NCBI GenBank assembly: GCA_030015575.1
Contig: CM057339.1
Span: 776,008,809-776,072,808, forward strand
Direction of reading: 5' to 3'
From: Agapanthus africanus
Lineage: Eukaryota; Streptophyta; Magnoliopsida; Asparagales; Amaryllidaceae
DNA length: 64,000 nucleotides
The position numbers and the translations under genes are program-made. Every line of letters starts with the position of its first letter. The stretch's first letter is position 1. Positions 8,881 through 20,030 of this stretch are shown here, in pieces. The notes beneath the pieces are model-generated. The model was not told the DNA's origin, did no database searches, and saw nothing but the letters and a program-made list of their open reading frames with translations.

Positions 8881-11880
8881 GGTCAGCTCTTAAGGAAAGG
8901 GTGTCAGGGATTCTTAGCTTATGTTTGTGATACTAGCTCCACAGAGGTTCCGTTGGACCAGGTCCCTGTTGTGAGAGAGTTCCCTGATGTATTCCCTGAC
9001 GAGCTGCCTGGTCTGCCACCAGAGCGCGAGATTGAGTTCTGTATTGACTTGATCCCTGGCACGGGGCCTATTTCTATACCTCCTTATCGGATGGCCCCGG
9101 CGGAGCTGAGAGAGCTAAAGGATCAGTTACAGGACTTGCTGGACAAAGGGCTTATCCGACCGAGTGTGTCACCTTGGGGTGCTCCCGTCCTGTTTGTTAA
9201 GAAGAAGGACGGAAGTATGCGTTTATGCATTGATTATCGTCAGCTGAACCGAGTTACTGTGCGGAACAGATATCCCCTACCCCGCATTGATGACTTATTT
9301 GATCAGCTCCAGGGTGCAGGGTTCTTCTCGAAGGTTGACTTACGATCAGGTTATCACCAGTTGCGGGTTCGGAAGGAGGATATTCCGAAGACTGCCTTCC
9401 GTACTCGATATGGTCATTATGAGTTCTTGGTGATGTCGTTCGGGCTCACCAATGCCCCGGCAGCTTTTATGGATTTGATGAACCGCGTATTCAGGCCGTA
9501 TCTCGATCAGTTCATCATTGTGTTCATTGACGACATCTTGGTTTATTCTCGGAGCCGGGAGGAGCATGAGCAGCACTTACGTATCACATTGCAGACTTTG
9601 AGGGAGCATCAGCTGTTCGCCAAATTCTCCAAGTGTGCATTCTGGTTAGACAGTGTCGACTTCTTGGGTCATGTGGTGACGAGAGATGGTATTTGCGTGG
9701 ACCCGAAGAAGATCGAGGCAGTTCAGCGTTGGCCTAGACCGGTATCAGTCACAGAGGTCCGCAGTTTTCTAGGTCTGGCCGGCTATTATCGACGTTTTGT
9801 CCAGGATTTCTCCCGCATTGCTGCACCGTTGACCGGGTTGACCCGGAAGGGGGTTCCTTTTGATTGGACCCAGGCATGTGAGGATAGCTTCCAGCAGTTG
9901 AAGACTCGTCTGACTACTGCACCAGTGTTAGCATTGCCTTCAGGATCAGGCGGGTTCGTGGTATATTGTGATGCTTCTAGAGTGGGGCTGGGCTGTGTAT
10001 TGATGCAGCACGACAGAGTTATCGCGTATGCTTCTCGGCAGCTGAGGAAACACGAGCAGAACTACCCCACCCATGATTTAGAGATGGCTGCAGTGGTGTT
10101 TGCACTCAAGATCTGGAGACATTACCTATACGGTGAGTCGTACCAGATATTCACTGACCACAAGAGTTTGAAGTATATCTTCCAGCAGCGAGATTTGAAC
10201 CTGAGGCAGCGCCGTTGGATGGAGTTGGTGAAGGATTATGACTGCGAGATTTTATACCATCCGGGCAAGGCGAATGTGGTGGCTGATGCTTTGAGTAGGA
10301 GGCCCGGAGGTAGCTTATCTTGTTTGAGCGCAGTACAGATGCAGTCGACGGCGGATTGGCAGGCGTTATGTGATAGCAGAGTGCAGTTCGAGTTTACTCC
10401 TACGGGGGGACAGCTGGCCCATTTCAGAGCACGCCCACAGTTACTTGACCGTATCCACGAGGCACAGTCCGGCGATGCCCGTACATTAGAGATTATTGAG
10501 CAGATTCGGCAGGGCAGAGTTTCTGAGTTCGTGATTGATGATCAGGGGATACTCCGATTTGGGACTCGACTGTGTGTGCCAGATTCAGAGGGACTGAGGC
10601 GTGATATTCTCGAGGAGGCACATAGATCCGTATACAGTGTGCATCCAGGTTCCACCAAGATGTACCGTGATTTGAGAGAGGTTTACTGGTGGGACGGGAT
10701 GAAGAAGGATATTACAGATTTTGTGTCGAGATGCCTGACTTGTCAGCAAGTCAAGGCCGAGCACCAGAGGCCAGCCGGCGAGTTACAGCCTTTGCCCATC
10801 CCTGAGTGGAAGTGGGAGCAGGTCTCCATGGACTTCATTGTGGGTCTACCCAGGACCAGTCGAGGGTACGACTCTATTTGGGTGATTGTTGATCGACTGA
10901 CGAAAGCGGCTCACTTTCTGCCAGTGAAGACCACTTTTGGATTTTTTCAGTACGCCCAGGTTTATATTGATGAGATAGTGCGACTGCATGGTGTTCCGAC
11001 TTGCATCGTGTCTGACCGTGGCACCCAGTTTACCAGCCGATTGTGGCAGAAACTACAGGAAGCTTTGGGCACCCGATTGAGTTTTAGCACAGCCTTCCAT
11101 CCTCAGACTGACGGTCAGTCGGAGCGTACGATTCAGACTCTTGAGGACATGCTCAGAGCTTGTGTTTTAGATTTCGGTGGTAGCTGGGATCGTCATTTGC
11201 CTTTGATCGAGTTTTCCTACAATAATAGCTTCCAGGAGACGATTCAGATGGCACCTTTCGAAGCTTTATATGGGAGGAGATGTCGATCGCCTGTATGCTG
11301 GACAGAGCTCAGGGAGAGCAGTGTTTTGGGGCCGCAGATCGTACAGGAGACGACCGAGAAGATACAGCTGATTCGGGACAGGATGAGAGCGGCACAGAGC
11401 AGGCAGAAATCTTATGCTGACAAGCGCCGTCGCCGACTCGAGTTCGCTGTTGGCGATCATGTTTTCCTGAAGGTCTCTCCGATGAAAGGTGTGATGAGAT
11501 TTGGGCGGAAAGGGAAACTGAGTCCTAGGTATGTTGGTCCTTTCGAGATCCTAGAGCGTGTTGGTCCCGTCGCTTATCGGTTAGCTCTTCCGCCCAGCTT
11601 CCCCGATGTTCACCCCGTATTCCATGTCTCGATGCTCCGCAAGCACCTTCATGATCCTTCCCAGGCGATTCAGCACCAGACGATCCAGTTAGAGCGTGAT
11701 CTTTCTTTCACCGAGCAGCCGGTTGTCATTTTGGATCGGCAGGTGAAGAAATTGAGGTCGAAGGTCATACCGTCTGTCAAAGTCCTTTGGCGTGGCCCGA
11801 ACAGCGAGGAGGTCACCTGGGAAACCGAGGTCGAGATGAGGAAGAAATATTCCCATCTCTTTGAAGGTACGCGTAGTTAA
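8428..11880 (+). CDS. pol: Tekay pol polyprotein: protease, RT, RNase H, integrase, chromodomain
   Basis: This is a long coding region of about 1150 codons with every expected domain in Ty3/gypsy order: aspartic protease, reverse transcriptase, RNase H, integrase, then a chromodomain. Motifs seen are DPGSTHSYV (protease), FIDDILVYS (RT catalytic Asp pair), YCDAS and FTDHKSL (RNase H), the HHCC finger and D,D-35-E core of integrase, and a C-terminal [10 protein letters not shown]...VKVLW chromodomain. The region ends just before the polypurine tract at 11909. It copies the element's RNA into DNA and inserts it. Conservation of all motifs agrees with the near-identical LTRs in suggesting a recent insertion. 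Confidence 0.95.
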   Translation: MFALTPQDAQASNAVVTGTLPVCSFDARVLFDPGSTHSYVSTYFALRLGRESSPLDQPLVVITPVGESFVARFVYRSCSVRIGERDSSVDLILLDMLDFDVLLGMDWLATCYASVDCREKAVRFSFPGEPVLIIHGDRSATLPSLISSLRAGQLLRKGCQGFLAYVCDTSSTEVPLDQVPVVREFPDVFPDELPGLPPEREIEFCIDLIPGTGPISIPPYRMAPAELRELKDQLQDLLDKGLIRPSVSPWGAPVLFVKKKDGSMRLCIDYRQLNRVTVRNRYPLPRIDDLFDQLQGAGFFSKVDLRSGYHQLRVRKEDIPKTAFRTRYGHYEFLVMSFGLTNAPAAFMDLMNRVFRPYLDQFIIVFIDDILVYSRSREEHEQHLRITLQTLREHQLFAKFSKCAFWLDSVDFLGHVVTRDGICVDPKKIEAVQRWPRPVSVTEVRSFLGLAGYYRRFVQDFSRIAAPLTGLTRKGVPFDWTQACEDSFQQLKTRLTTAPVLALPSGSGGFVVYCDASRVGLGCVLMQHDRVIAYASRQLRKHEQNYPTHDLEMAAVVFALKIWRHYLYGESYQIFTDHKSLKYIFQQRDLNLRQRRWMELVKDYDCEILYHPGKANVVADALSRRPGGSLSCLSAVQMQSTADWQALCDSRVQFEFTPTGGQLAHFRARPQLLDRIHEAQSGDARTLEIIEQIRQGRVSEFVIDDQGILRFGTRLCVPDSEGLRRDILEEAHRSVYSVHPGSTKMYRDLREVYWWDGMKKDITDFVSRCLTCQQVKAEHQRPAGELQPLPIPEWKWEQVSMDFIVGLPRTSRGYDSIWVIVDRLTKAAHFLPVKTTFGFFQYAQVYIDEIVRLHGVPTCIVSDRGTQFTSRLWQKLQEALGTRLSFSTAFHPQTDGQSERTIQTLEDMLRACVLDFGGSWDRHLPLIEFSYNNSFQETIQMAPFEALYGRRCRSPVCWTELRESSVLGPQIVQETTEKIQLIRDRMRAAQSRQKSYADKRRRRLEFAVGDHVFLKVSPMKGVMRFGRKGKLSPRYVGPFEILERVGPVAYRLALPPSFPDVHPVFHVSMLRKHLHDPSQAIQHQTIQLERDLSFTEQPVVILDRQVKKLRSKVIPSVKVLWRGPNSEEVTWETEVEMRKKYSHLFEGTRS
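8980..9720 (+). other. Reverse transcriptase domain
   Basis: The domain contains [51 protein letters not shown] and the catalytic FIDDILVYS (9523-9549), followed by [16 protein letters not shown]. These match RT blocks 1-7 of Ty3 elements. Confidence 0.95.
9940..10310 (+). other. RNase H domain
   Basis: The domain holds [17 protein letters not shown], the ELEMAAV-like segment [28 protein letters not shown] and NVVADALSR, with the acidic catalytic residues in place. It removes RNA from the RNA-DNA hybrid. Confidence 0.92.
10600..11400 (+). other. Integrase domain with HHCC finger and D,D,E core
   Basis: The HHCC finger spans H...[11 protein letters not shown] to CLTCQQVK. The catalytic core reads [21 protein letters not shown] and [17 protein letters not shown], the D,D-35-E triad. 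It inserts the DNA copy, generating the GCTTC duplication seen here. Confidence 0.92.
11700..11875 (+). other. C-terminal chromodomain
   Basis: The sequence from [14 protein letters not shown] through [16 protein letters not shown] to MRKKYSHLF has the chromodomain fold pattern of Tekay/Del chromoviruses (one of the less aromatic types). In the family it targets integration to marked chromatin. Confidence 0.85.
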
Positions 11881-11908
11881 ATTCTAAATTCGGGGACCGA
11901 ATTTCTTT

Positions 11909-11920
11909 AAGGGGGGAAGA
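11909..11920 (+). other. Polypurine tract
   Basis: AAGGGGGGAAGA lies directly upstream of the 3' LTR. It primes plus-strand synthesis in LTR elements. Confidence 0.9.
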
Positions 11921-11921
11921 T

Positions 11922-14900
11922 TGTAACCCTTCGAAAATCATTTAGGCAGTTTTTCGGTAATCGGCAAAATTTTCGGCTTTTTCCGTAAAAAGTCAAAATA
12001 GGTATTTTTCTTTGTAGACCTAATTATACAAAATTTAGATAAGATATTACTATAATTTTGTCACTAAAATGTCATTTATAATTTTCTAGTTAATTAAAAT
12101 TTTTTTCGTAATTAATTATTTTTTTATTATTTTAAGCCTTTTTAAATACATTTAATTAGGGGTAAATACAAATTTAATTAGGTAAATTTCTTAATTAGGA
12201 GTCTTTATAAGCTAAAATATGGTGTTAATAAAATTGTGTCATGACTTTCACATTTTTAGTATTTGGGTTGGAAATTTAATGAGAAAATGAGGTAAAATAA
12301 GGGTTTTTTTTGTAAAATGTTGAAAAGAAATGCATTAAATGATAACATGGGGGTGTTTTGGACCTAGAATCTTCTCTAAAATTCCCAAACTCTTTCCTCC
12401 ACCTGCTGGCCGAGCTTCCCACAGCAGCAACCTCCATTTTCCCACTTCATTCTTGCTTCTTTTCTTGCAAAAATTCAATGAAAATCCACAAATTCTTTCT
12501 CCAATTCAAAGCAAAATCCAAATCCTATCTCTCCTCAACCCAAATTAGTTAAAAACTTGAAGAAAGGAGGCTTATTTGGTGGCTTGAGCATGTTAGGATT
12601 CAACTTGTGAGGTGAAAACTCTAATCTCTTTGTCAAATTGTAGTTTAAAGGTGCTAAAATAGAATTTTGAGGTATCAATTTAATAGAAATTGCTTGTTCA
12701 TGAAATTCAAGAAAGGGATTTGATTGTGGATTAGGGTTTGAAGCATGGTTGATGTATTTAAGTTAGGGTTCAAGATTGAGAGGTGAAAATCCTAAACTAG
12801 TTGCTTACTTGAGGTTTAATTGTGCTAGAATTTCAATTCTAAATATTAGTTTAGTAGTAAATGTTTGATTTGGAAAAATCAAGTGAAGGTTTTGATTTTA
12901 GAAATTAGGGCTTGTAGCATGATGCTTGGATTATGTTAGGGATGGTTATCTAGGTGATTGGAGTGGTTAATTGTGTATTGGTATGCTTACTAAATCGATA
13001 AATTTCGATGTTTGTAACAAATCGGTAAAGAAATCGCTTGCTAGATTTTTTTGTAGAAATAGAAGGCGATCAATTTGCGTTAGGTTAGCAATATTATTAG
13101 CTTCGTATAGGATTATTAGAATGCGCGAACGCGGGGTTTCGTCTAGTCGGGTTGTAGTTTAATCGATTTCCCCGATACGGCGATTTTAGTTAAGGTTTTA
13201 GTGATTTTCGTGTATTTTCCGCGTACCGAGTGCACGTTGTGATTAATCCGAGAGCGTCGATCTTTTCATAGTGTGAGTTGCGTCATTTCAGAAATCTGTA
13301 ACCTTATATTGTGTGTTATGCAATTTTAGGATCGGTCGGGGAAACTTCGGATACGGCGCGAAAAGGCAAAGCGGTGGCCGGATCAGATTAGCGGGGATTT
13401 CTGGTGAGTAGATATATTCATCTATGGGGGAATCGTCTGGATGGCGCGAGGCGCCCCCCCCCTCCCTAGTTAGGATTACTATACTTTATGCAATAATAAT
13501 ATTAATAGCTAGCTTATCCATTTATGCACATTGCATACCCTTACAGCTAACCCTATACTAGATTGCATGGACATTCATATGACATTCATATATACATATG
13601 CGATATCATTTCGTAGGACACGAACACCTTACCATTGGCATCTATTGCACGCGCACTATTCATGTGACACACACGCCTTTGGTATTTGCCATGCCACGTG
13701 CACTATATAAACCTGTTTAGCTTAGTAACGCCATTGCATTCATGCATGATATTTGAGATTGTATCGCACGCATATACCTCGCATTACTATCATATTTACA
13801 TAGATTTCTAGCCAAACTCTCACATCATATACATTGATATCATAGACACTTATCATACATAACATGTGGACATTATGATTTCTTGAGGATTTCAGTTTGC
13901 TGCGATTTCTGGATTTTTGGGGGAAAACCGCAAGAATTTAACAAAACCTCATATTCATCTTTTTTCAAAACAAGTTGCGGTTTTCTCGTGATGTATGTGT
14001 CGTCCACCATGAGTTTTCATGTTTTCTGATGGATTTCGAGACCCGATTCGAGGAGTGGAGGAACCGTCTCGGGTACATGGTGGGCCCGGTATGGTACCCC
14101 GGGGCAAGAAGATCGAGTTGTAGACGATGAGCCTGACAGGGGAAGACTACCTACCGGTGATGTCTGGCGCGGCGGATATCCGGAGGATACCGACCGTTGT
14201 CGTGAGATTTATGATATGGGCCGATCCGGACTGACGGAGCCCGATATTGAGACAGATATGATTCCTTTTTGGTGTCGATGCTTGACACAGGTTTTCAGAT
14301 GATTTCTCGATGATATTTAGCTACTATACAGATGTTCATGTTTTAAAGTTTGGAATTCAATAACCTTAGCATTTAAAACACTTAAAGACTTAATAATGAC
14401 ATTGCATACTTGCGCATACATACTAGAGATATTATAACACATATGGACATACATGTTGTTCCGCATTGCGTGCATTCTTACGATTGCCTTATTAGATGTT
14501 ATATTTACTCACGAGCTGGCAACTCACCCCCGTTGTGCCACAGTGTCTTGCAGGTCGGACCCGTCATCTTTGTAGCAGCGGGCTATCTTATCATCAGCTC
14601 ATTTTGCTCAGACTCGCGACTTCGCCCGTAGGTGGGTTGCGAGCATACTTTATTTATTTTGCTTTATCATTGTATCTAGTATTCTCCATCTACCATTTCA
14701 CATTGTATATGCGACTTAGTGATGAGACAGGGAGACTTGTATATTTGTGGTTCTTTTGGATCGAGCTCACTTGAGCCGATGTGTGTTTTCTGGTATTTTT
14801 GCGTTTCCTTTGCTCTTTTCTTGATATTACTATTATATTGCATGTGGTTGTGATCCGCCTTGGGCGAAGAGCTAGCTCCCGCTTGGGGATGCCATTTTTA

Positions 14901-15171
14901 TGATTTCATATGTATTATCTTGTTGTACCCATTTTTGGGGATAGAAAATACAGGGGAGACTCTGCCGAAATTTTCAGAAATTTTTGATGTTTTTTTTTAG
15001 GGATTCTATGCAACTTAATTGATTTCAAAACCGTTTTCATTTAAGGTTTTCCTTCACTCTCTTTTGATTTTGGGTTAGATTTCTGGGCTTTGGCTGACTT
15101 AGGTTACGGTACGCCTTTAGACGTCTCGTAATCTAAGCGCCAGTCACGTTCCGTACTTTCGGGTCGTGACA
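11922..15171 (+). repeat. Tekay 3' LTR, longer copy
   Basis: It is bounded by TGTAACCC and GGGTCGTGACA. The first ~1.08 kb and last ~0.19 kb match the 5' LTR almost base for base; the middle ~2 kb is present only here. That middle part contains a C9 run near 13450, the blocks CGCGAACGCGGGG and GGTGGGCCCGGTATGG, and no gene. The extra length suggests that this is the full LTR form of the family. Confidence 0.93.
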
Positions 15172-15176
15172 GCTTC
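15172..15176. repeat. Tekay target-site duplication, right (GCTTC)
   Basis: This is an exact repeat of 5657-5661 right after the 3' LTR end. Confidence 0.95.
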
Positions 15177-15655
15177 GGATCCAGCGCTCTGCGCTGCGCG
15201 CCACATGTCAAACACAGGTGCGCTAGCACTGTGGCGCTGTGCTCTGCGCGGCGCGCCACGTGTCAAGCACGGGTGCGCTAGCGCAGTTGCACTGCGCTGC
15301 GAGCCATGTGTCGAACGTAGGTGCGCCAGCGCTGGAATTAAAAATTCCCACTGTTGGATCAAAGGATCTAATAATGATGATAAATCATTAATTAACCAGA
15401 ATTAAATTCTGTTAAGGAAAGATTTCTCAAAATCTTGTGCTTTAAGCACCGCTGGATCAATAATCCAATGGTAAATAATAAATTACCAAAAACAGAAAAA
15501 ATTCTGTATGGAAAGATTTCTCAATCTTATTAAAAACAAGAAGATTATCTTCTGTCAAACAGAAGCCTTAGGATCAAAAATCCAACGGTGGGAAATATTC
15601 CCCAATCAATCAAGAGAAAGATCTCTCAAAACTGATTTAACAAATCATTTGGCCC
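15177..15655 (+). repeat. Tat-A LTR: GC-rich then AT-rich hairpin chain upstream of TATA box
   Basis: From 15177 to about 15340, GC-rich palindromes dominate (GCGCGCCACATGTC, GGCGCGCCACGTGTC, GCGCTAGCGC-like). Then follow AT-rich ones: GGATCAAAGGATC, GATGATAAATCATTA, AGAATTAAATTCTG and TTCTGTCAAACAGAA. An ORF of 123 codons at 15508-15879 is Lys/Arg-rich only because the hairpins are purine-rich, so I do not regard it as a gene. Confidence 0.65.
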
Positions 15656-15661
15656 TATATA
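15656..15661 (+). promoter_or_regulatory. Likely TATA box of Tat-A LTR
   Basis: TATATA in the context GGCCCTATATAGAGGACC. Transcription would start about 30 bases on. It occupies the same relative place as the TATAAATA on the - strand in the Tat-B LTR. Confidence 0.55.
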
Positions 15662-16620
15662 GAGGACCCTGGATTTCAAGTCTAAAAAGAAGAAAGAAGA
15701 GAGGAAAGATAGAGAGAATACAGAAGAACAGAGAGAAAAACCCTCTGCAAAAAAAGAGCAAGCTCTTAAGAAAAGAAGAGTTTTTCTTCATATTCAAGGT
15801 AAAGAAAGAACTACGTTCTTGGAAAACAGAGATGAAATCATCTCATAAAAAGAAGAACCCTCTTCTAAACAGATCATAGATCTGAAAAAAGACCAAGGTC
15901 TTTGATGATAAGAAGAAAGACCAAAAGATCTAATCATAAAAAAAAATAATAAATATAATAAAAGAAGTAAAATACGTCACTAACAGATCTTTTGATCTAT
16001 AAAGGCAGAGCCTTTTATCAAAACAAGAACCTTTGTTCTTGGATCTTGAGGCAAAGCCTCCTTAGAAGAACGTAAAAGTTGTTCTATGATCTTAAATCGA
16101 TCAGATGCGTTTTGCACTATTGAAAAGTGTCTTGCACTCATGAACTGCGCCTTTGCGCTCATTGGACCGGCGCACGGCGCCAGAACTTGCCACGTGTCAA
16201 CCAGAGACACAATCTGCGTTTTACGCTCCTGAAACAGAGCGCTGCGCTCATAGACTGGCGCTCAGCCCCAAGCATGCCACGTGTCACTCGCTGGCGCGCC
16301 AACAGACTAGCGCAAAGCGCTCATAGATGGAAAGCGCAAGTGCGCTAATGAACTGGCGCTTAGCGCTGAGCGCGACACGTATCACCTTCACGTGCGCTAG
16401 CGCAATGCGCTCTTTAATTTGCGCAAAGCGCCTGACGCGCCACGTGGCGCACTATCAGAACACCACTTTGTTCCTAATAAATGCTATGCATTTAATTCCA
16501 GACAAAATGACATAGCCCAATACGTAGCATTATTAAAAAGGGCCGAGCCCAAATAAAGGCTTAATAGCCAGCACAGAAATAAAATGTTAAAACATTTTAA
16601 TTGGACTTAGCCCAATTCTG
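15662..16620 (+). repeat. Tat-A R-U5 leader: hairpin chain
   Basis: If the TATA box is right, this stretch is transcribed. It contains hairpin after hairpin: AAGAGCAAGCTCTT, GATGAAATCATC, AGATCATAGATCT, AAAGGCAGAGCCTTT, CAAGAACCTTTGTTCTTG, GAGGCAAAGCCTC, then GC-rich ones at 16090-16460 (GCGCAAAGCGC, GGCGCGCC, GCGCTAGCGC, GCGCCACGTGGCGC). Near 16500-16620 it turns into GGCCCAA-type blocks. No gene is seen. Confidence 0.65.
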
Positions 16621-16770
16621 GCCTTAAGTCCTCAACTTATTTTGAATTGAGCACATCTTCTCTTTCGACCAAACCACCTCGGTTCAAGGGTACATCTCTG
16701 TACTCCTTTGATATTCGTCGTTGTAATTCCTCAACGTCTTCAAAGAGGTGACGGGTCCCGACAACCACAC

Positions 16771-17150
16771 ATTTCACAGACTATGACGTCTTTAAACTGG
16801 ACTGTGGGGTCCTTAAATCCACGGACTATGATGTCCTTAACCTCGACCGTGATGTCTTAAAACTAACATTGGACTATGGGGTCCTTAAATCCACGGACTA
16901 TGATGTCCTTAACCTGGACCGTGATGTCTTAAAACTAACAACGGACTATGGGGTCCTTAAACTCATGGACTATGATGTCCTTAACCTCGACCGTGATGTA
17001 TTAAAACTAACATTGGACTGTGGGGTCTTTAAACTCATGGACTATGATGTCCTTAACCTCGACCGCGATGTCTTAAAACTAACAATGGACCGTAATGTCC
17101 TTAAACTAATTATCGACCGCAATGTCATTAAACTAAACAATAGGGCCCAT
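16771..17150 (+). repeat. 72 bp tandem repeats made of GGAC...GTCC inverted repeats
   Basis: The unit is three ~24-base sub-units, each with GGAC/GACC arms facing GTCC/GGTC: GGACTATGATGTCCTTAA, GACCGTGATGTCTTAA and GGACTGTGGGGTCCTTAA. About five units are present inside the LTR leader. The same array recurs at 40145-40705, 42840-43100, 48690-49260 and 62430-62680. An ORF of 100 codons through it (DYDVLNLDRDVLKL repeats) follows from the period being a multiple of three. Confidence 0.85.
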
Positions 17151-17693
17151 TTACTCTCTTGTCTGATCTAAACGATCCCGTTAAGTCGATCTTAGTCTAA
17201 AATTAGACTAACGTATCCTTAACAAACGTTTAAGTTGATCTTAGTCTCAAATGAGGCTAACGTATCCTTAAACCACATCCCCAAACCCAAATCTAAGAAG
17301 ATACGGATTTGGACTAGTCCACGCCCTACGGGCGACAACATAACTTAGTCTCCGTATACAATCTACGGGCAACCAAACACAAAACATACACCCACGACAC
17401 GAAGTGACCATATGAAGAAGGAGAAAGTTGTTACCGCGATGCGGTAGCGTAATTAACTGCAGGGGCTTGCGCCTGTAGGGAAGAGCGTCCCCACAATCAA
17501 AAACCCCTCAAATGAGGGGGAATCTGACGAAGTCTGCTACATCGGCCGCATCCATTTAAACCTTCGATACATGGTGCCATAAATCAACTTGGCATCTTCG
17601 GAGAGGTGGACGGATAGCACCAATTAGTATCTGCCCCGAATTTCAGGCAAGACGGACCTACGCGGTCGCGTCTCCGTGATTCGAAGGGAAACA
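17151..17693 (+). repeat. Tat-A U5 end
   Basis: This is the conserved end of the LTR, matching Tat-B 42280-42830 and 61857-62400 in reverse. It contains paired TCTTAGTCTAAAATTAGACTAACG and CCCTCAAATGAGGGG palindromes, CGCCCTACGGGCG, TTACCGCGATGCGGTA and GCAGGGGCTTGCGCCTGTAGG. It ends GGGAAACA at 17693. No gene. Confidence 0.75.
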
Positions 17694-17716
17694 GATTTTG
17701 GCACGTCCGGTGGGAC
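17694..17716 (+). other. Tat-A primer-binding region
   Basis: GATTTTGGCACGTCCGGTGG follows the LTR end directly. TTGGCACGCCCGGTGGGAC-like sequence at this spot is characteristic of Tat-lineage Ty3 elements. I cannot fix the tRNA from sequence alone. Confidence 0.75.
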
Positions 17717-17843
17717 ATTTTCTTCTTTCCACTCCACACTTCGTGTGTCGTGTTCGCGAACCAATCGCGGTTTGCTGATTTTTGCCCTTGGGTTTCGAGG
17801 TACTAAGATTTGGCGTTTTGCTCGGTGTAGAAAGCAAACGATC

Positions 17844-20030
17844 AATGGCGTTCACCTGCTCAAAGTGTTCCACATACAACTGCAACCCACGTCCTGCCTC
17901 AATTAGGGGGCATAGCCTACGGGCCCCAAGCAGTTTCCCTGTTCATGATGCCCGTGGAACATGTCACTCAAGCCACCACAGGGTTGTTTTTCAGGACCAT
18001 GCTCCCGCCAACGAGCATCAACGCTCCTATGCTGACACCGGAAGCTCACAAGAAATCAGTCTTTGATTGGCTTACACCTACCGCGTCCCCTCTCAACGGG
18101 TCGTCCAGCTCCAGCTCCTCGGTCTTCGCCCGACTGGGCCAAAATTCCTGTGGGCCCACAATGAAGCCTGCAATCCCAGAAAAGGCTGCTCCGAAGAGAG
18201 TAACCAACCCTGCTCCTGAAGTCGTCAATGCGGCTTCTCCTGCCAAGGAGTCGGTCTTTACAAGACTGACTGTCCCAACTCCCACTCCCGCTCCTGCTAC
18301 TCAAAGGACATCAGTCTTCAACAGGCTGACGCCAGCAACAACCCCTCACCTGAACAGGGGGCAAGACAAAACCATCCCCGTCACCGAGCCAACTCCATCA
18401 GCTCGACATGCCCAACGTCGCCACTGGCGCCGAGTAAGGAAGGCTGGGGGCAACTCCCTTTCTGGGCTAACTCCACCAGCTCCAACGGTGGAAATTAATG
18501 TTGCTGTTCTAACCGGGAACAGTTTTGAGCTACTGAATAGGGTGCGCAGGAATTCTCCTACCGCCGTACTGAAAAGATCCCCTCCATCCATGGAAAATGT
18601 TGCGGAAGCAAAGCCAGAACAGTCCCCTCAGCGGCTGTCTTCCAAAATCTACAATGTTTAGCGGTAGGTTCGGAACTCAGCAGTTGATCAAGATTGCCCT
18701 CGCCGACAGAAAATGGCGAAGGTTCAACAAGAAGAAAGCCATCCTGCCAAGCCACGAAAAGCTATCTGGGTGCCCACTGCGATGGCCCCCTCAACTTTGA
18801 CCGCTCATAAGAGAAGAAGGCCGGAGAAAATCCCCATGCCTGCGACAAATGTCAAAGGCACTGAGCCCAAACGCCCTAAGTCTGGGGGCATGGTGGTGCA
18901 TACCGTCTACACGACATCCGGGAAAGAGGATAGCCGTGCTTCTACGGGCCACCGACAACTCACCCGATCCATCACGAGAGCTCAGGAACAACAACAATAG
19001 AAGCTTCAGGAGATGCTGACTGCAATGGCCGCACTCATCGGACCAAAAGAAAGCCCAGAGGAATCATCGGAGCAGCGTTATGAACAAGAAACTGATGCTG
19101 ACTTCCTTCGCAGAGTACTCGAAAAGAAGGACAAAGAAGCCGCAGAGCAGGCGGCTAATATAAAGAGAATGGCATTTCTCTTCTAAGACATGGTCGGGAT
19201 GATGATACAGCCGGATCCTCCAGCCGAAGACCCTCCGATCATTATTGAAGACGACAAAGGGGAAACATCGAATCCTCTGCCAGCTCTGTCAACAGCCAAA
19301 GAGGAAACAATCTCTAAAGCTGCCCTGGATGATTATATTGCTCAACAAATATGAGTTCACCAGGCAAATGAAGCGGCCGGCCAAGTCGTCAAAACTGGGC
19401 GACCGTATCTAAGCTGGTATGATCAAATAAAGTACCCGCCGGGATACACGATCCCCAAATTCCATGTATACAAGGGGACAGGCAATCCCCACCAACACGT
19501 CGCCCAGTTCAGAGCTCTGTGCGGAAACACCAGGGGCGATGATAAGCTTTTGCTCCGCCAATTCGTCGGCAACTTATCGAAGACGGCGTTTGAGTGGTAT
19601 TTCGAACTTCCAAACAACTCCATCAAAACTTTCGCAGAAATGGAGTTATTGTTCACCCAGCGATTCACGAGCGCAAGTGAGCGCACCCCAATAACAGCAT
19701 TGATCAATTCAAGGGTAAAGCCGGGCGAAACTTGGGTTCAATACGCAATCCCATGGCGAAATCTGTGGTCAAAGTGCGAACAACGCATCGAAGAGGCACC
19801 GGCGGTGGGCATGTTCGTGGGCACCTTAGACCCTCATGCAACTATTTCACGGTTCATGATGTTCTTCAAACCGACCACATTCCAGGCTTTAATCGACAAG
19901 CTATCCCAGATGGATCAGATGGGTCATAGACCGTCTCCTTCGAAACCGGAACCGCGGAACGAAAAGGGTAAAGGGAAGGTGACCTTCGTGGCGAACTCCC
20001 AACAGCAGCCCAGTGCTCCATGACTAACGG
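17844..20030 (+). pseudogene. gag: Tat-A gag region
   Basis: The region starts near MAFTCSKCSTYNCNP at 17844. A long Ser/Pro/Thr-rich leader follows with repeats of the type SVFxRLTPxxxP, then a KRRRPEK basic part and a coiled stretch (ARAQEQQQ-type, KKDKEAAEQAANIKRM). The capsid core lies at about 19430-19900: YPPGYTIPKFHVYKGTGNPH, LLRQFVGNLSKTAFEWYFEL, FAEMELLFTQRFTSASERTP, PGETWVQYA. This is the gag domain of Tat elements. It is a fossil with several breaks. Tat-B carries the same region at 59.6-61.7 kb on the other strand. Confidence 0.85.

Larger units (their letters stand above)
5662..15171 (+). mobile_element. Ty3/gypsy chromovirus, Tekay/Del type, nearly whole and young
   Basis: LTRs start TGTAACCC and end GTCGTGACA, with a perfect 5-base target duplication, an initiator-Met primer-binding site, long gag and pol coding regions in one frame, a chromodomain at the C-terminus and a clear polypurine tract. 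The LTR parts present in both copies differ at only about two or three positions by eye, so insertion was recent. The two LTRs differ greatly in length (1272 and 3250 bases). Otherwise the element looks close to whole, with about one or two breaks. It sits inside the Tat-A LTR. Tekay/Del elements are known to use the chromodomain to steer integration to heterochromatin. Confidence 0.95.
847..17693 (+). repeat. Tat-A 5' LTR, split by two nested elements
   Basis: The start is set by TGTTCCCT at 847, which matches the start of the Tat-B LTR (TGTTCCCTGATT read on the - strand from 45257). The end is set by GGGAAACA at 17693, immediately before the primer-binding region. Own sequence is 847-1846, 5459-5661 and 15177-17693, about 3.7 kb. 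A TATATA box at 15656-15661 suggests that U3 ends near 15.69 kb and that the ~2 kb after it is a transcribed R-U5 leader. Nearly the whole LTR is a chain of short inverted repeats. Confidence 0.8.

Noticed and set aside
15508-15879. Lys/Arg-rich ORF of 123 codons, a possible basic protein
   Set aside because: It lies across the LTR TATA region in purine-rich hairpin sequence. The composition alone explains it, and Tat-B has no counterpart.
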